Shown in pieces: positions 19,402 through 27,460 of a DNA stretch of 64,000 nucleotides. Position numbers and translations under genes: made by a program. Numbering within the stretch: the first letter of the stretch is position 1; the number at the start of each line of letters is the position of its first letter. A model generated the notes under the pieces. It was not told the origin of the DNA, did not search any database, and saw only the letters and a list, made by a program, of their open reading frames with translations. The stretch comes from RCIO01 sp035555795 (lineage in GTDB: Bacteria > Pseudomonadota > Alphaproteobacteria > Rhizobiales > Rhizobiaceae), in NCBI GenBank assembly GCA_035555795.1, contig DATMGE010000045.1, forward strand, positions 1 to 64,000, written 5' to 3'.

Positions 19402-19638
19402 ATGCGCGCCGTCTTCGTCCAGCTTCAATGCGCCCCCGGCCAGACCTATGAGGTCGCCGACGCGCTTTTCGAGCGCGAGATCGTCTCCGAGCTCTATTCG
19501 ACCAGCGGCGAATACGACCTGCTGATGAAGATCTATATCGAGGACGAGCACGATATCGGCAAATTCATCAACGACCATGTCGCCAATGTGCCCGGCATCG
19601 TGCGCTCGCTGACGACGCTGACCTTCAAGGCCTTCTAG
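19402..19638 (+). CDS. stand-alone Lrp/AsnC ligand-binding (RAM) domain protein
   Basis: A 78-residue protein that matches only the C-terminal ligand-binding half of Lrp/AsnC regulators, with no DNA-binding helix-turn-helix. It begins MRAVFVQLQCAPG and keeps the SGEYDLLMKIY and VPGIVRSLT blocks. Such domains form dimers or octamers that bind amino acids. ATG 19402 follows AAAGGA. It lies 42 bases after the hydrolase and may share its transcript. Role unknown. Confidence 0.85.
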   Translation: MRAVFVQLQCAPGQTYEVADALFEREIVSELYSTSGEYDLLMKIYIEDEHDIGKFINDHVANVPGIVRSLTTLTFKAF

Positions 19639-19843
19639 GTATTTTGCCCGGATCCGCGGCTTCCGCCGGAAGGCCGTCCCGCCCTGTACGGGCAAGTTCC
19701 GCACGAACCCCTTCCTGCGGATCGTATTGCGGCAGCAAAAATTTTCGCGTTTATATCCGCTGCCCACGGGAGGAGCGGGGGCGTCGCGCCACGGCCCGGC
19801 GCGCCGGCATGTCGGGCTGGATCGTCATCCATCGGAGGGGGAA

Positions 19844-20584
19844 ATGTACGAACATATCCGCTACAGCGAGCAGGATGGCATCGCGCATATCGTGCTCGAC
19901 CGCCCGGCGAAGAAGAATGCCATCACAGCGCAGATGTTCACCGACCTGCGCAGCTGCTGGGATCTTTTCAATGCCGGCACGGCACGGGCTGCGATCCTTT
20001 CCTCGGCCCTGCCGGACATCTTCTCCGCCGGCGCCGACCTGATGACGCCGCCCGGCGAATTCTGGCACGCCTTGCCGGAATTCGGCTTCCACACCGACAA
20101 GCCGATCATCGCAGCCGTGAACGGCAAGGCCATCGGCGTCGCTTTCGTCCTCGTTTCCATGTGCGATTTCATCGTCATGTCGGAAGAGGCCAGTCTGATC
20201 TATCCAGAGGCGAAGATCGGCGTCGCCAAGGGGGCCGTGTCGATGCTCGTCAAGCGCATGCCGCTTCACGTCGCCAATGAGGTGATAATGCTGGGCGATC
20301 CGCTGCCGGCGAGGCGCGCCTATGATGTCGGCTTCGTCAACCGCATCGCGGCCGAGGGCCAGCATCTTGCCGAAGCCGAGCGCATCGCGTCGACGCTGCG
20401 CGCCAATTCGCCGCTGGTCATCGAGATGCTGAAGCGCATGTCGCTGGATGCGTTGGGCGACACGCCGATCCAGTCATTCGCGCGGCTCAGTTCCGCGATC
20501 GGCAAGGTCGGCAACAGCCAGGACGCTGCCGACGCGCTGGCGGCGTTCCGCAGCAAGACGAAGCCCGTATTCCACCGCCGCTGA
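19844..20584 (+). CDS. enoyl-CoA hydratase/isomerase family protein
   Basis: A cytosolic crotonase-fold enzyme of 246 residues. It has the N-terminal IVLDRPAKKNAIT block, the oxyanion loop SAGADL, and the second oxyanion segment AVNGKAIGVAF. The usual two catalytic glutamates are not both obvious, so hydratase, isomerase or another crotonase reaction remains open. ATG 19844 has a strong GGAGGGG. It is 43 bases ahead of an acyl-CoA synthetase, suggesting that the pair activates and hydrates an organic acid. Confidence 0.88.
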   Translation: MYEHIRYSEQDGIAHIVLDRPAKKNAITAQMFTDLRSCWDLFNAGTARAAILSSALPDIFSAGADLMTPPGEFWHALPEFGFHTDKPIIAAVNGKAIGVAFVLVSMCDFIVMSEEASLIYPEAKIGVAKGAVSMLVKRMPLHVANEVIMLGDPLPARRAYDVGFVNRIAAEGQHLAEAERIASTLRANSPLVIEMLKRMSLDALGDTPIQSFARLSSAIGKVGNSQDAADALAAFRSKTKPVFHRR

Positions 20585-20627
20585 ACGCATCGCGCCCCGG
20601 CAGATCATCCGAAAGGAACCCGATACG

Positions 20628-22730
20628 ATGCCCTTGAGAAGCGAGTTCATGCCTGTCGCGAACATCATCCGCCCGCGCTCCGTCGCGGTGATCGGCGCGA
20701 CCGAGGACTACGTCAAATTCGGCGGACGTTTTACCCACCATCTGGTCGAACTAGGCTTCAAGGGCCGCTTCATCCCGGTCAATCCGCGCCGCGCCGAGGT
20801 GCTTGGCCACAAGGCATTCCCCAGCATCCTCGAACTGGACGAGATGCCCGACCTGGCGCTGGTCGCCGTCCCGTCCGGCATGCTGCTGCAGACCGTCGAC
20901 GAATGCGGCCGCGCCGGCGTCGGCGCCTGTATCGTCGTCACCGCCCAGCTTTCGGAATTCAGCGAGGAAGGTGCAGCCCTTGAGCGCGAGATCGTCGCGC
21001 TGGCGCGCTCATATAACATGCGCCTCGTCGGCCCCAACTGCATGGGCCTGATCGTGCCGCCGCATGGCATGGGCCTCACCTCGTCGCAGACGCTGCGCTA
21101 TGCCGGCAAGCTGAACAGCGGCTCGGTAGCGCTCGTCAGCCAGAGCGGCGCGCTGATGGGCTCGCTCTTCGCCGTCGCCAACGATCACGGCGTCGGCCTG
21201 TCGGGCATGGTGACGGTCGGTAACCAGGCCGACATGGAAATGTGCGACTTCCTCGAAGCCTTCATCGAGGACGATATCACGCGCGTCGTCTGCCTCTATG
21301 TCGAGGGCGTGAAGTCGCCGGAACGCTTCCGCAAGCTTGCACGAGAGGCGCGGTCACGGGGCAAGACGATCCTCGCGGTGAAGGCCGGCGCGACGGAAGC
21401 CGGCACCGCCATGGCGCGCTCGCATACGGGCAGCATCGCCGGTTCCTACACCGCCTTCGAGACCGCCTGCCGCGAGAACAGCGTCGTCATCCTGGACGAT
21501 GCGGAGGCCATGATCCTGTGCGCCAACATTATCGCCCAGAACCCGCCCATGGGTGCCGGCGCGACCGGCATCGTCGTCTCGTCGGGCGGCGGCGGCGCGG
21601 TGCTGATCGACCGGCTCACCGACAAGGGCGTTCCGCTCGCCAGCTGGTCGGACGCCACCCATCAGCGGCTCGACGAGGACTATGGCAGCGGCCACCGCAA
21701 CAATCCGATCGATCTGGGTGCCCACAAGGGCAAGCTCGATATCAGCGTTTTCCGCCGCGCGATCGAGGGCGTCTATGAGGACCCCGGCGTCTCGGCCCTG
21801 TTCTACATGATGACGCCGCAGCCGCTGATGCCCGAAACGATCGACATCATCCTCGACCTGCACAAGCGCGGCGACAAGCCGGTGGTGCTCTGCCTCAACA
21901 CGTCGCGCTTCGGCGAGGACGTGCGCCAGAAGGTGCTCGAGGCGAAAATGCCCTTCGTGTCGCGCAATGACGATGCCGCGCGCGCTCTCAAGGCGATGTT
22001 CCAGGCGCGCGACTTCGCAGCAACCGGCCCCAAGCCTGCGCCCCAGCGTCCCGCCGGCACCGGTGGAGCGAAAGCGGGACGGGCGGGCCTGCTGACTGAG
22101 CCGGAGGTCAAGGCGATGCTCGCCGCCTATGGCGTGGCGCAGCCTGCCGCGCGCGCCGCGCGCACGCTGGACGACGCGCTCGCCGCCGCGAAGGCCATCG
22201 GCTACCCGGTCGTGCTCAAGGGCGTGGCCAAGGGCGTGGTGCACAAGAGCGATCTCGGCCTGGTCAAGGTCGGGCTTGCGGACGAGGCGGCACTGCGCGC
22301 CGCCTTCGCCGAGGTCGCGGAAGTCTTCGCGCGTGAAAAGCTCGGTTCACCGCTGTTCGACGTGCAGCAGATGGTGCAGGGCGGCGTGGAGCTGATCGTC
22401 GGCGTGCAGAACGATGCATCCTTCGGTCCGCAGCTCATGGTCGGCTTCGGCGGCATCTTCGTCGAGATACTCAAGGATGTCGCCTTCGCCTCCGCGCCGG
22501 TCTCGCCGGCAGAGGCACAATCCATGCTGCGCCGGCTGAAGATGTGGCCGCTTCTTGAAGGCGTGCGTGGCCGCCCCGGCATGGATATCGCCGCCGCATG
22601 CGACGCGATCGCGTGCATTTCCTGGCTTGCCGCCGATCTTGGCGATAGGCTCGTCGACATCGAGGTCAATCCGCTCAAGGTCACGCCGGACGGCGCATGG
22701 GCGGTGGACGGACGCGCCACGCTGTCCTGA
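20628..22730 (+). CDS. NDP-forming acyl-CoA synthetase (CoA-binding plus ATP-grasp)
   Basis: A fused 700-residue acyl-CoA ligase of the ADP-forming acetyl-CoA synthetase superfamily. The N-terminal Rossmann CoA-binding domain (about 10-140) and succinyl-CoA-ligase-like domains (about 150-460) include the likely phosphorylated His266 in ARSHTGS; an Ala/Pro-rich linker near 475-495 leads to the ATP-grasp domain (about 490-700). It makes acyl-CoA while hydrolysing ATP to ADP. The neighbouring enoyl-CoA hydratase and the following rhodanese lie on the same strand with short gaps. Acid substrate unknown. Confidence 0.9.
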   Translation: MPLRSEFMPVANIIRPRSVAVIGATEDYVKFGGRFTHHLVELGFKGRFIPVNPRRAEVLGHKAFPSILELDEMPDLALVAVPSGMLLQTVDECGRAGVGACIVVTAQLSEFSEEGAALEREIVALARSYNMRLVGPNCMGLIVPPHGMGLTSSQTLRYAGKLNSGSVALVSQSGALMGSLFAVANDHGVGLSGMVTVGNQADMEMCDFLEAFIEDDITRVVCLYVEGVKSPERFRKLAREARSRGKTILAVKAGATEAGTAMARSHTGSIAGSYTAFETACRENSVVILDDAEAMILCANIIAQNPPMGAGATGIVVSSGGGGAVLIDRLTDKGVPLASWSDATHQRLDEDYGSGHRNNPIDLGAHKGKLDISVFRRAIEGVYEDPGVSALFYMMTPQPLMPETIDIILDLHKRGDKPVVLCLNTSRFGEDVRQKVLEAKMPFVSRNDDAARALKAMFQARDFAATGPKPAPQRPAGTGGAKAGRAGLLTEPEVKAMLAAYGVAQPAARAARTLDDALAAAKAIGYPVVLKGVAKGVVHKSDLGLVKVGLADEAALRAAFAEVAEVFAREKLGSPLFDVQQMVQGGVELIVGVQNDASFGPQLMVGFGGIFVEILKDVAFASAPVSPAEAQSMLRRLKMWPLLEGVRGRPGMDIAAACDAIACISWLAADLGDRLVDIEVNPLKVTPDGAWAVDGRATLS

Positions 22731-22751
22731 AGCAGAGACAGGAGAAGTCGG

Positions 22752-23144
22752 ATGAGAAAAGGCTATCGCGCATTGCTGGACGAAGCCAACGCCATGGTCG
22801 AGGCGGTGCCCGTCGACAAGGCGAAGGAATTGCACGGCGCTTCGGACGTGGTCTTCGTCGACCTGCGCGATCCGCGCGAGATCGAGCGGGAGGGCCGGAT
22901 TCCGTCCGCCTTCCACTGCCCACGCGGCATGCTCGAATTCTGGATCGATCCCGAAAGCCCCTATCACAAGCCGATCTTCGCCGAACCGAAACGTTTCGTC
23001 TTCTATTGCGCCAGCGGCTGGCGCTCGGCTCTGTCGGCGCGTACGGCGATGGAAATGGGCTTGGAGAACGTATCGCATCTGGCCGGCGGCTTCACCGAAT
23101 GGCGAAAGGCCGGCGGCGATGTCGAGATGAAGGCGAAGAAATAG
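22752..23144 (+). CDS. single-domain rhodanese-like sulfurtransferase
   Basis: A 130-residue rhodanese domain with active-site Cys86 in the loop CASGWR, plus the VDLRDPREIEREG and LAGGFTEW family blocks. Rhodaneses carry persulfide sulfur between thiosulfate, glutathione persulfide and acceptors. GGAG lies seven bases before ATG 22752. It sits 21 bases after the acyl-CoA synthetase and just before the BigR operator, so it may belong by transcription to the former and by function to the sulfur operon that follows. Confidence 0.9.
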   Translation: MRKGYRALLDEANAMVEAVPVDKAKELHGASDVVFVDLRDPREIEREGRIPSAFHCPRGMLEFWIDPESPYHKPIFAEPKRFVFYCASGWRSALSARTAMEMGLENVSHLAGGFTEWRKAGGDVEMKAKK

Positions 23145-23192
23145 GCTTCCGGCCGGCCAGGAGACTGCACGCCCTCTCATCATGAATTTCAG

Positions 23193-23224
23193 AATATCGA
23201 TTGCAATTTATTGCAATCGATATT
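23193..23224. promoter_or_regulatory. perfect 14+14 bp inverted repeat, probable BigR operator
   Basis: Bases 23193-23206 (AATATCGATTGCAA) are perfectly repeated in reverse complement at 23211-23224 around a 4-base TTTA loop. It lies 35 bases before the blh start. AT-rich dyads overlapping the promoter of this operon are the known targets of BigR-type ArsR repressors, and bigR is the second gene downstream. The assignment is inferred from position and symmetry. Confidence 0.75.
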
Positions 23225-23259
23225 AGCCATGCTCATCGGCCAGTGCGGGAGGAATTCAC

Positions 23260-24141
23260 ATGAACATGCAGGCGCCCCTCGTGAAGGGCTTCTTCGACAG
23301 GCGCACCTCCTCGATCCAGTATGTCGTGACCGATCCGGCGACGCGCAAATGCGCCATCGTCGATCCGGTCCTCGATTTCGACGAGAAGTCGGGTGCGACC
23401 GCCACGCGCAGCGCCGACGAGATTCTCGCCTACATCGCCGCCGAGGGGCTGGCGGTGGAATGGATCCTCGACACCCATCCCCATGCCGACCATTTCTCGG
23501 CCGCCTCCTATCTGCGGGAGAAGACGGGCGCCCCGACTGCCATCGGCGAGAAGGTCACCGAGGTTCAGAAGCTCTGGAAGGGCTTCTACAACTGGCCCGA
23601 CTTCCCGGCCGACGGCTCGCAATGGGACAAGCTCTTCGCCGAGGGTGAAACCTTCGCCATCGGCACGCTGCCGGCCCGCGTGCTCTTCTCCCCCGGCCAT
23701 ACGCTGGCCTCCATCACCTATGTGATCGGCGACGCCGCCTTCGTGCACGATACGCTGTTCATGCCGGATTCCGGCACCGCCCGCGCCGACTTTCCCGGCG
23801 GCAGCGCCTCGCGCCTGTGGGATTCCATCCAGCAGATCCTCGCTCTGCCCGACGAGACGCGCATCTTCGTCGGGCACGACTACCAGCCGGGCGGCCGCGC
23901 GCCCCTGTGGGAGTCCACCGTGGCCGAGCAGAAGGCCGGCAACGCGCATATGTCGACCTGCAGGACGCGCGAGGAATATATCGCCGTGCGCGAGGCCCGC
24001 GACCGGACGCTGGCCATGCCCAAGCTGATCCTCCATGCCTTGCAGATCAACATCAATGGCGGCCGGCTGCCGGAGCCTGAGAGCGACGGCAGGCGCTATC
24101 TCAAGCTGCCGCTCGACCTCTTTCCCGATGCGCCGTGGTGA
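23260..24141 (+). CDS. blh: beta-lactamase-like persulfide dioxygenase (Blh)
   Basis: A 293-residue metallo-beta-lactamase-fold protein with the metal motif THPHADH (72-78), SPGHT near 148, HDTLF and GHDYQP motifs that complete the iron site of the ETHE1/Blh persulfide dioxygenase family. Such enzymes oxidise glutathione persulfide to sulfite and glutathione during H2S detoxification. GGGAGG precedes ATG 23260. First gene of the BigR-controlled operon, five bases before bigR. Confidence 0.9.
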   Translation: MNMQAPLVKGFFDRRTSSIQYVVTDPATRKCAIVDPVLDFDEKSGATATRSADEILAYIAAEGLAVEWILDTHPHADHFSAASYLREKTGAPTAIGEKVTEVQKLWKGFYNWPDFPADGSQWDKLFAEGETFAIGTLPARVLFSPGHTLASITYVIGDAAFVHDTLFMPDSGTARADFPGGSASRLWDSIQQILALPDETRIFVGHDYQPGGRAPLWESTVAEQKAGNAHMSTCRTREEYIAVREARDRTLAMPKLILHALQININGGRLPEPESDGRRYLKLPLDLFPDAPW

Positions 24142-24145
24142 GTCC

Positions 24146-24475
24146 ATGGTGCGCGATCTCGCTCCCGAGACTGCGGAAATGGTTGCCAGGGCCGCGGAGG
24201 CGGCGGAGTTCCTGAAGAAGTTCGCCCATCCCTCGCGCCTGATGGTTCTGTGCGCACTGGCGGAGGGCGAGCGCTCGGTGCGCGACCTCGAGGAGGTCCT
24301 GGGCATCCGCCAGCCCGGACTTTCGCAGCAGCTCGCAGAGTTGCGGGAGGCCGGCCTGATCGCCGGGCGCAAGGAATCGAAGCACATGATCTACCAGCTC
24401 GCTGACGAGCGCGTATCGGCGCTCATCGAGAAGATGCACGCCCTGTTCTGCGCGCCGGAGTCCCGAAATGACTGA
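24146..24475 (+). CDS. bigR: ArsR-family persulfide-sensing repressor BigR/SqrR type
   Basis: A 109-residue winged-helix repressor of the ArsR family. It has no metal-site motif in helix 3 but keeps two cysteines, C36 (VLCAL) and C102 (LFCAP), exactly 66 residues apart as in BigR, where oxidation or polysulfide bridging between Cys42 and Cys108 releases the operator. The recognition helix is in RQPGLSQQL. It starts five bases after blh and overlaps pmpA by eight bases. It very likely represses its own operon through the dyad at 23193-23224. Confidence 0.9.
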   Translation: MVRDLAPETAEMVARAAEAAEFLKKFAHPSRLMVLCALAEGERSVRDLEEVLGIRQPGLSQQLAELREAGLIAGRKESKHMIYQLADERVSALIEKMHALFCAPESRND

Positions 24476-24896
24476 GTTCACACCGCTCGCCTCCCTTCTC
24501 GGCGGCATGATGATCGGCCTTTCGGCCGTGCTGCTCATGCTCTGGGAAGGCCGCATCGCCGGCATATCAGGCATAGCCGGCCGTCTGCTGCCGCCCTGGC
24601 GCGACGGCGCGTTCCTGTCGCGGCTGGGCTTTGTCGCCGGGCTCGCCGCAGCACCCTTCGTCGTGATGGCGTTCACCGGGCAACCTGTCGCGCAGACCGT
24701 GTCCGGCAATGTGCCGCTGATGCTCGCCGCCGGGCTCATCGTCGGCTTCGGTTCCGTGTGGGGCAATGGCTGCACCTCCGGCCACGGCGTCTGCGGGCTG
24801 GCGCGGCTGTCCGCACGTTCGCTTGTCGCCACCCTCGTCTTCATGGGCGTCGCCATCGCCACCGTCTTCGTGACGCGCCATCTGATCGGAGCATGA
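24468..24896 (+). CDS. pmpA: YeeE/YedE family sulfur transporter subunit PmpA
   Basis: A 142-residue membrane protein of the YeeE/YedE (DUF395) family, which moves thiosulfate or related sulfur species. The conserved motif GNGCTSGHGVCG with C102 and C109 lies in the last third. It forms half of a split YeeE-like transporter, with the other half encoded by the next gene. It overlaps bigR by eight bases and is followed four bases later by pmpB. Confidence 0.88.
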   Translation: MTEFTPLASLLGGMMIGLSAVLLMLWEGRIAGISGIAGRLLPPWRDGAFLSRLGFVAGLAAAPFVVMAFTGQPVAQTVSGNVPLMLAAGLIVGFGSVWGNGCTSGHGVCGLARLSARSLVATLVFMGVAIATVFVTRHLIGA

Positions 24897-24899
24897 GAA

Positions 24900-25331
24900 A
24901 TGTCCTTTCTGGTCAATCTCGCGATCGGCCTGCTCTTCGGCATCGGCCTTATCGTGTCCGGCATGTCCGACCCGGCCAAAGTGCTCAATTTCCTCGACCT
25001 CTTCGGCACATGGGATCCGTCGCTCGCCTTCGTGATGGGCGGCGCCGTGCTGGTCGCCTTCGTCGGCTACCGCCTCGTCCTGTCGCGGGACAGGCCGATC
25101 GTCGGCAGCGGCTTCCATCTGCCGACGAAGCGCGACATCAATGCGCGCGTAACGGTCGGGCCGGCGATATTCGGTCTCGGTTGGGGCCTGTCGGGCTTCT
25201 GTCCCGGCCCCGCGCTCACCGCCATTGGCCTTGCGACGCCAGGCGCGCTGGCCTTCGTGCCCGCAATGTTCGCCGGCATGTGGCTGGCCAGGCTGATGGC
25301 GGAAGGCAGGCCGAAAGCCGCCAGGGCATAG
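24900..25331 (+). CDS. pmpB: YeeE/YedE family sulfur transporter subunit PmpB
   Basis: The companion half of the split YeeE-like transporter, 143 residues, with about four hydrophobic segments and the conserved LSGFCPGPA motif (C101). PmpAB pairs occur in BigR operons, where they are thought to carry sulfur compounds across the inner membrane. It sits three bases after pmpA and 28 bases before sulP. Confidence 0.88.
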   Translation: MSFLVNLAIGLLFGIGLIVSGMSDPAKVLNFLDLFGTWDPSLAFVMGGAVLVAFVGYRLVLSRDRPIVGSGFHLPTKRDINARVTVGPAIFGLGWGLSGFCPGPALTAIGLATPGALAFVPAMFAGMWLARLMAEGRPKAARA

Positions 25332-25359
25332 GGCTTTACGTCAGAAGGTGCGCGGCCCG

Positions 25360-27117
25360 ATGGACAGGTTCTCCCGCTACATGCCGATCCTCCACTGGGG
25401 ACGGCACTATGGCCGCGAAACACTCGCCAGCGACCTGATCGCCGCGACGATCGTCACCATCATGCTGATCCCGCAATCGCTGGCCTATGCGATGCTGGCC
25501 GGCCTGCCGCCGGAGGTCGGCCTCTATGCCTCGATCCTGCCGCTGGCCGTCTATGCGCTCTTCGGCACCAGCCGGACGCTGGCGGTGGGGCCGGTCGCCG
25601 TCGTTTCGCTGCTGACGGCCGCGACCGTCGGCGAGATCGCCGCGCAGGGCACGCCGGCCTATCTGGCGGCAGCGGCGATGCTGGCCATGACCTCGGGCCT
25701 GATGCTCCTCGTCATGGGCATTTTCCGCCTCGGCTTCATCGCCAATTTCCTCAGCCATCCGGTCATGTCCGGCTTCATCAGCGCTGCGGGCATCCTCATC
25801 GCCGCCGGGCAGGTGAAATATCTGCTCGGCGTGAAGGCATCGGGCCAGACCCTGCCCGAGATCCTGCAGGGCCTCGCCGCCGGCATCGGCGGCACCAATA
25901 TGCCGACGCTCGTGATCGGCGTCGCGGTCGTCGCCTTCCTTTATTTCGCCCGGCTGCGGCTGAAGCCGATTCTTGCCGGGCTGGGCCTGCGCAACCGCAT
26001 GGCCGACATCATCGCCCGCACCGGTCCCGTGGTTGCGGTCGCCGCCACTATCGCCGCCGCGCTTGCGCTCGATCTCGGCAGCACGGGCGTGGCGCTGGTG
26101 GGCGAGATACCGCAAGGCCTGCCCGTTCCCGCACTACCCGTTCTCGACCTTGAACTGGTCCGCCAGCTTGCGGGGCCGGCATTGCTGGTCAGCCTGATCG
26201 GCTTCGTCGAATCGGTATCTGTCGCGCAGACGCTCGCCGCGCGGCGGCGCCAGCGCATAAGGCCCGACCAGGAACTAATCGGCCTCGGCGCGGCCAATAT
26301 CGCAGCCGCCGTTTCGGGCGGCTATCCCGTCACCGGCGGCCTGGCCCGTTCCGTGGTCAATTTCGATGCCGGCGCGGAGACGCAGGCTGCCGGCCTCTTC
26401 ACCGCCATCGGCATCGCGCTCGCCACGCTTTTCCTGACGCCGCTGCTGGCGAGTCTGCCGCAGGCAACTTTGGCCGCGACCATCATCGTCGCCGTCCTCT
26501 CGCTGGTCGATATCGCGGCGATCCGCCGGGTCTGGACCTATTCGCGGCTCGATTTCTCGGCCATGGCGGCGACCATCCTCGGCACATTGCTGGTGGGCGT
26601 CGAGGCCGGCATCGTCATCGGCGTCGCCCTGTCTTTGCTGCTGCATCTCCATCGCACGTCGCGCCCGCATATGGCGATCGTCGGCCAGGTGCCGGGCACC
26701 GAGCATTTCCGCAATGTCGCGCGCCATGCCGTCATTACCTCGCCGGACATCCTGTCGCTGCGCGTCGACGAGAGCCTCTATTTCGCCAATAGCCGCTATC
26801 TGGAGGACCGCATCGCCACGCTGGTGGCCGAACGGCCGCAGCTGCGCCATGTCGTGCTGATGTGCTCGGCGGTCAACGCGATCGACGCCTCGGCGCTGGA
26901 GAGCCTGGAGGAGATCAATCACCGCCTGAAGGATTCGGGCATCACGCTCCATCTGTCCGAAGTGAAGGGCCCGGTGATGGACGGCCTCAAGCGGTCGCAC
27001 TTCCTAGACGACCTCACCGGCACGGTCTTTCTCAGCCAGTTCGAGGCGATCGCGACGCTCGGCGAGCCCGATGCGGCGGCCGGCGCGATCTTTCGGCAAC
27101 GCAGATCGTCGCAGTGA
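25360..27117 (+). CDS. SulP/SLC26-type anion permease with STAS domain
   Basis: A 585-residue inner-membrane SulP permease. The first 430 residues hold the transporter core, opening with the PQSLAYAMLAGLPPEVGLY block typical of SulP, and a cytoplasmic STAS domain follows (about 440-560), with the MCSAVNAIDASALE segment. These proteins import sulfate, bicarbonate or other anions. In this operon it would plausibly export or import sulfate or sulfite made from persulfide oxidation. ATG 25360 is preferred over a GTG at 25348. Last gene of the BigR operon. Confidence 0.92.
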   Translation: MDRFSRYMPILHWGRHYGRETLASDLIAATIVTIMLIPQSLAYAMLAGLPPEVGLYASILPLAVYALFGTSRTLAVGPVAVVSLLTAATVGEIAAQGTPAYLAAAAMLAMTSGLMLLVMGIFRLGFIANFLSHPVMSGFISAAGILIAAGQVKYLLGVKASGQTLPEILQGLAAGIGGTNMPTLVIGVAVVAFLYFARLRLKPILAGLGLRNRMADIIARTGPVVAVAATIAAALALDLGSTGVALVGEIPQGLPVPALPVLDLELVRQLAGPALLVSLIGFVESVSVAQTLAARRRQRIRPDQELIGLGAANIAAAVSGGYPVTGGLARSVVNFDAGAETQAAGLFTAIGIALATLFLTPLLASLPQATLAATIIVAVLSLVDIAAIRRVWTYSRLDFSAMAATILGTLLVGVEAGIVIGVALSLLLHLHRTSRPHMAIVGQVPGTEHFRNVARHAVITSPDILSLRVDESLYFANSRYLEDRIATLVAERPQLRHVVLMCSAVNAIDASALESLEEINHRLKDSGITLHLSEVKGPVMDGLKRSHFLDDLTGTVFLSQFEAIATLGEPDAAAGAIFRQRRSSQ

Positions 27118-27460
27118 CCGCTTTATGCGATTATTTCGCATATTTGCTCTTGCGCCGCGCGGCGCCTCACTGACATTTTATACTACGTTCGTGTTAGTTG
27201 TTGCGCATCCGGCACGTGTGAACGGCAGGTCGTCTCACGCAAGGCGAGTATGAGCGTTCGGCTGTTCCGTCCGGCGGCAGCCTGAACCGCTTATCCTGCG
27301 CGGCTCGCACCACGCGAAAATTGATTTGCCCGTCGTGGCGATCGGAACCTGCGCGGCAAGATTGCCACGCTCGCACGCCGATCTCTTGCGGCGAGACGAT
27401 GAGGAGAGATACTGCTTTGAGGGGATGCAGGGACGACGCCGGGCATGAAGGACGCCGCGC
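27118..27460. other. 343-base intergenic region ahead of the mrp operon
   Basis: No convincing gene is seen on either strand. Right after sulP a perfect 7-bp inverted repeat (27124-27130 TATGCGA, 27136-27142 TCGCATA) is followed by TTTG; it could be a weak terminator or an operator. A TATACT hexamer (27179-27184) could be a -10 box, but no good -35 stands at the right distance. The remainder presumably holds the mrp leader. Confidence 0.4.

Noticed and set aside
20628..22730. Two separate genes for succinyl-CoA-synthetase-like subunits
   Set aside because: A single continuous frame joins both halves with an ordinary linker, so it is a natural fusion and not two genes.
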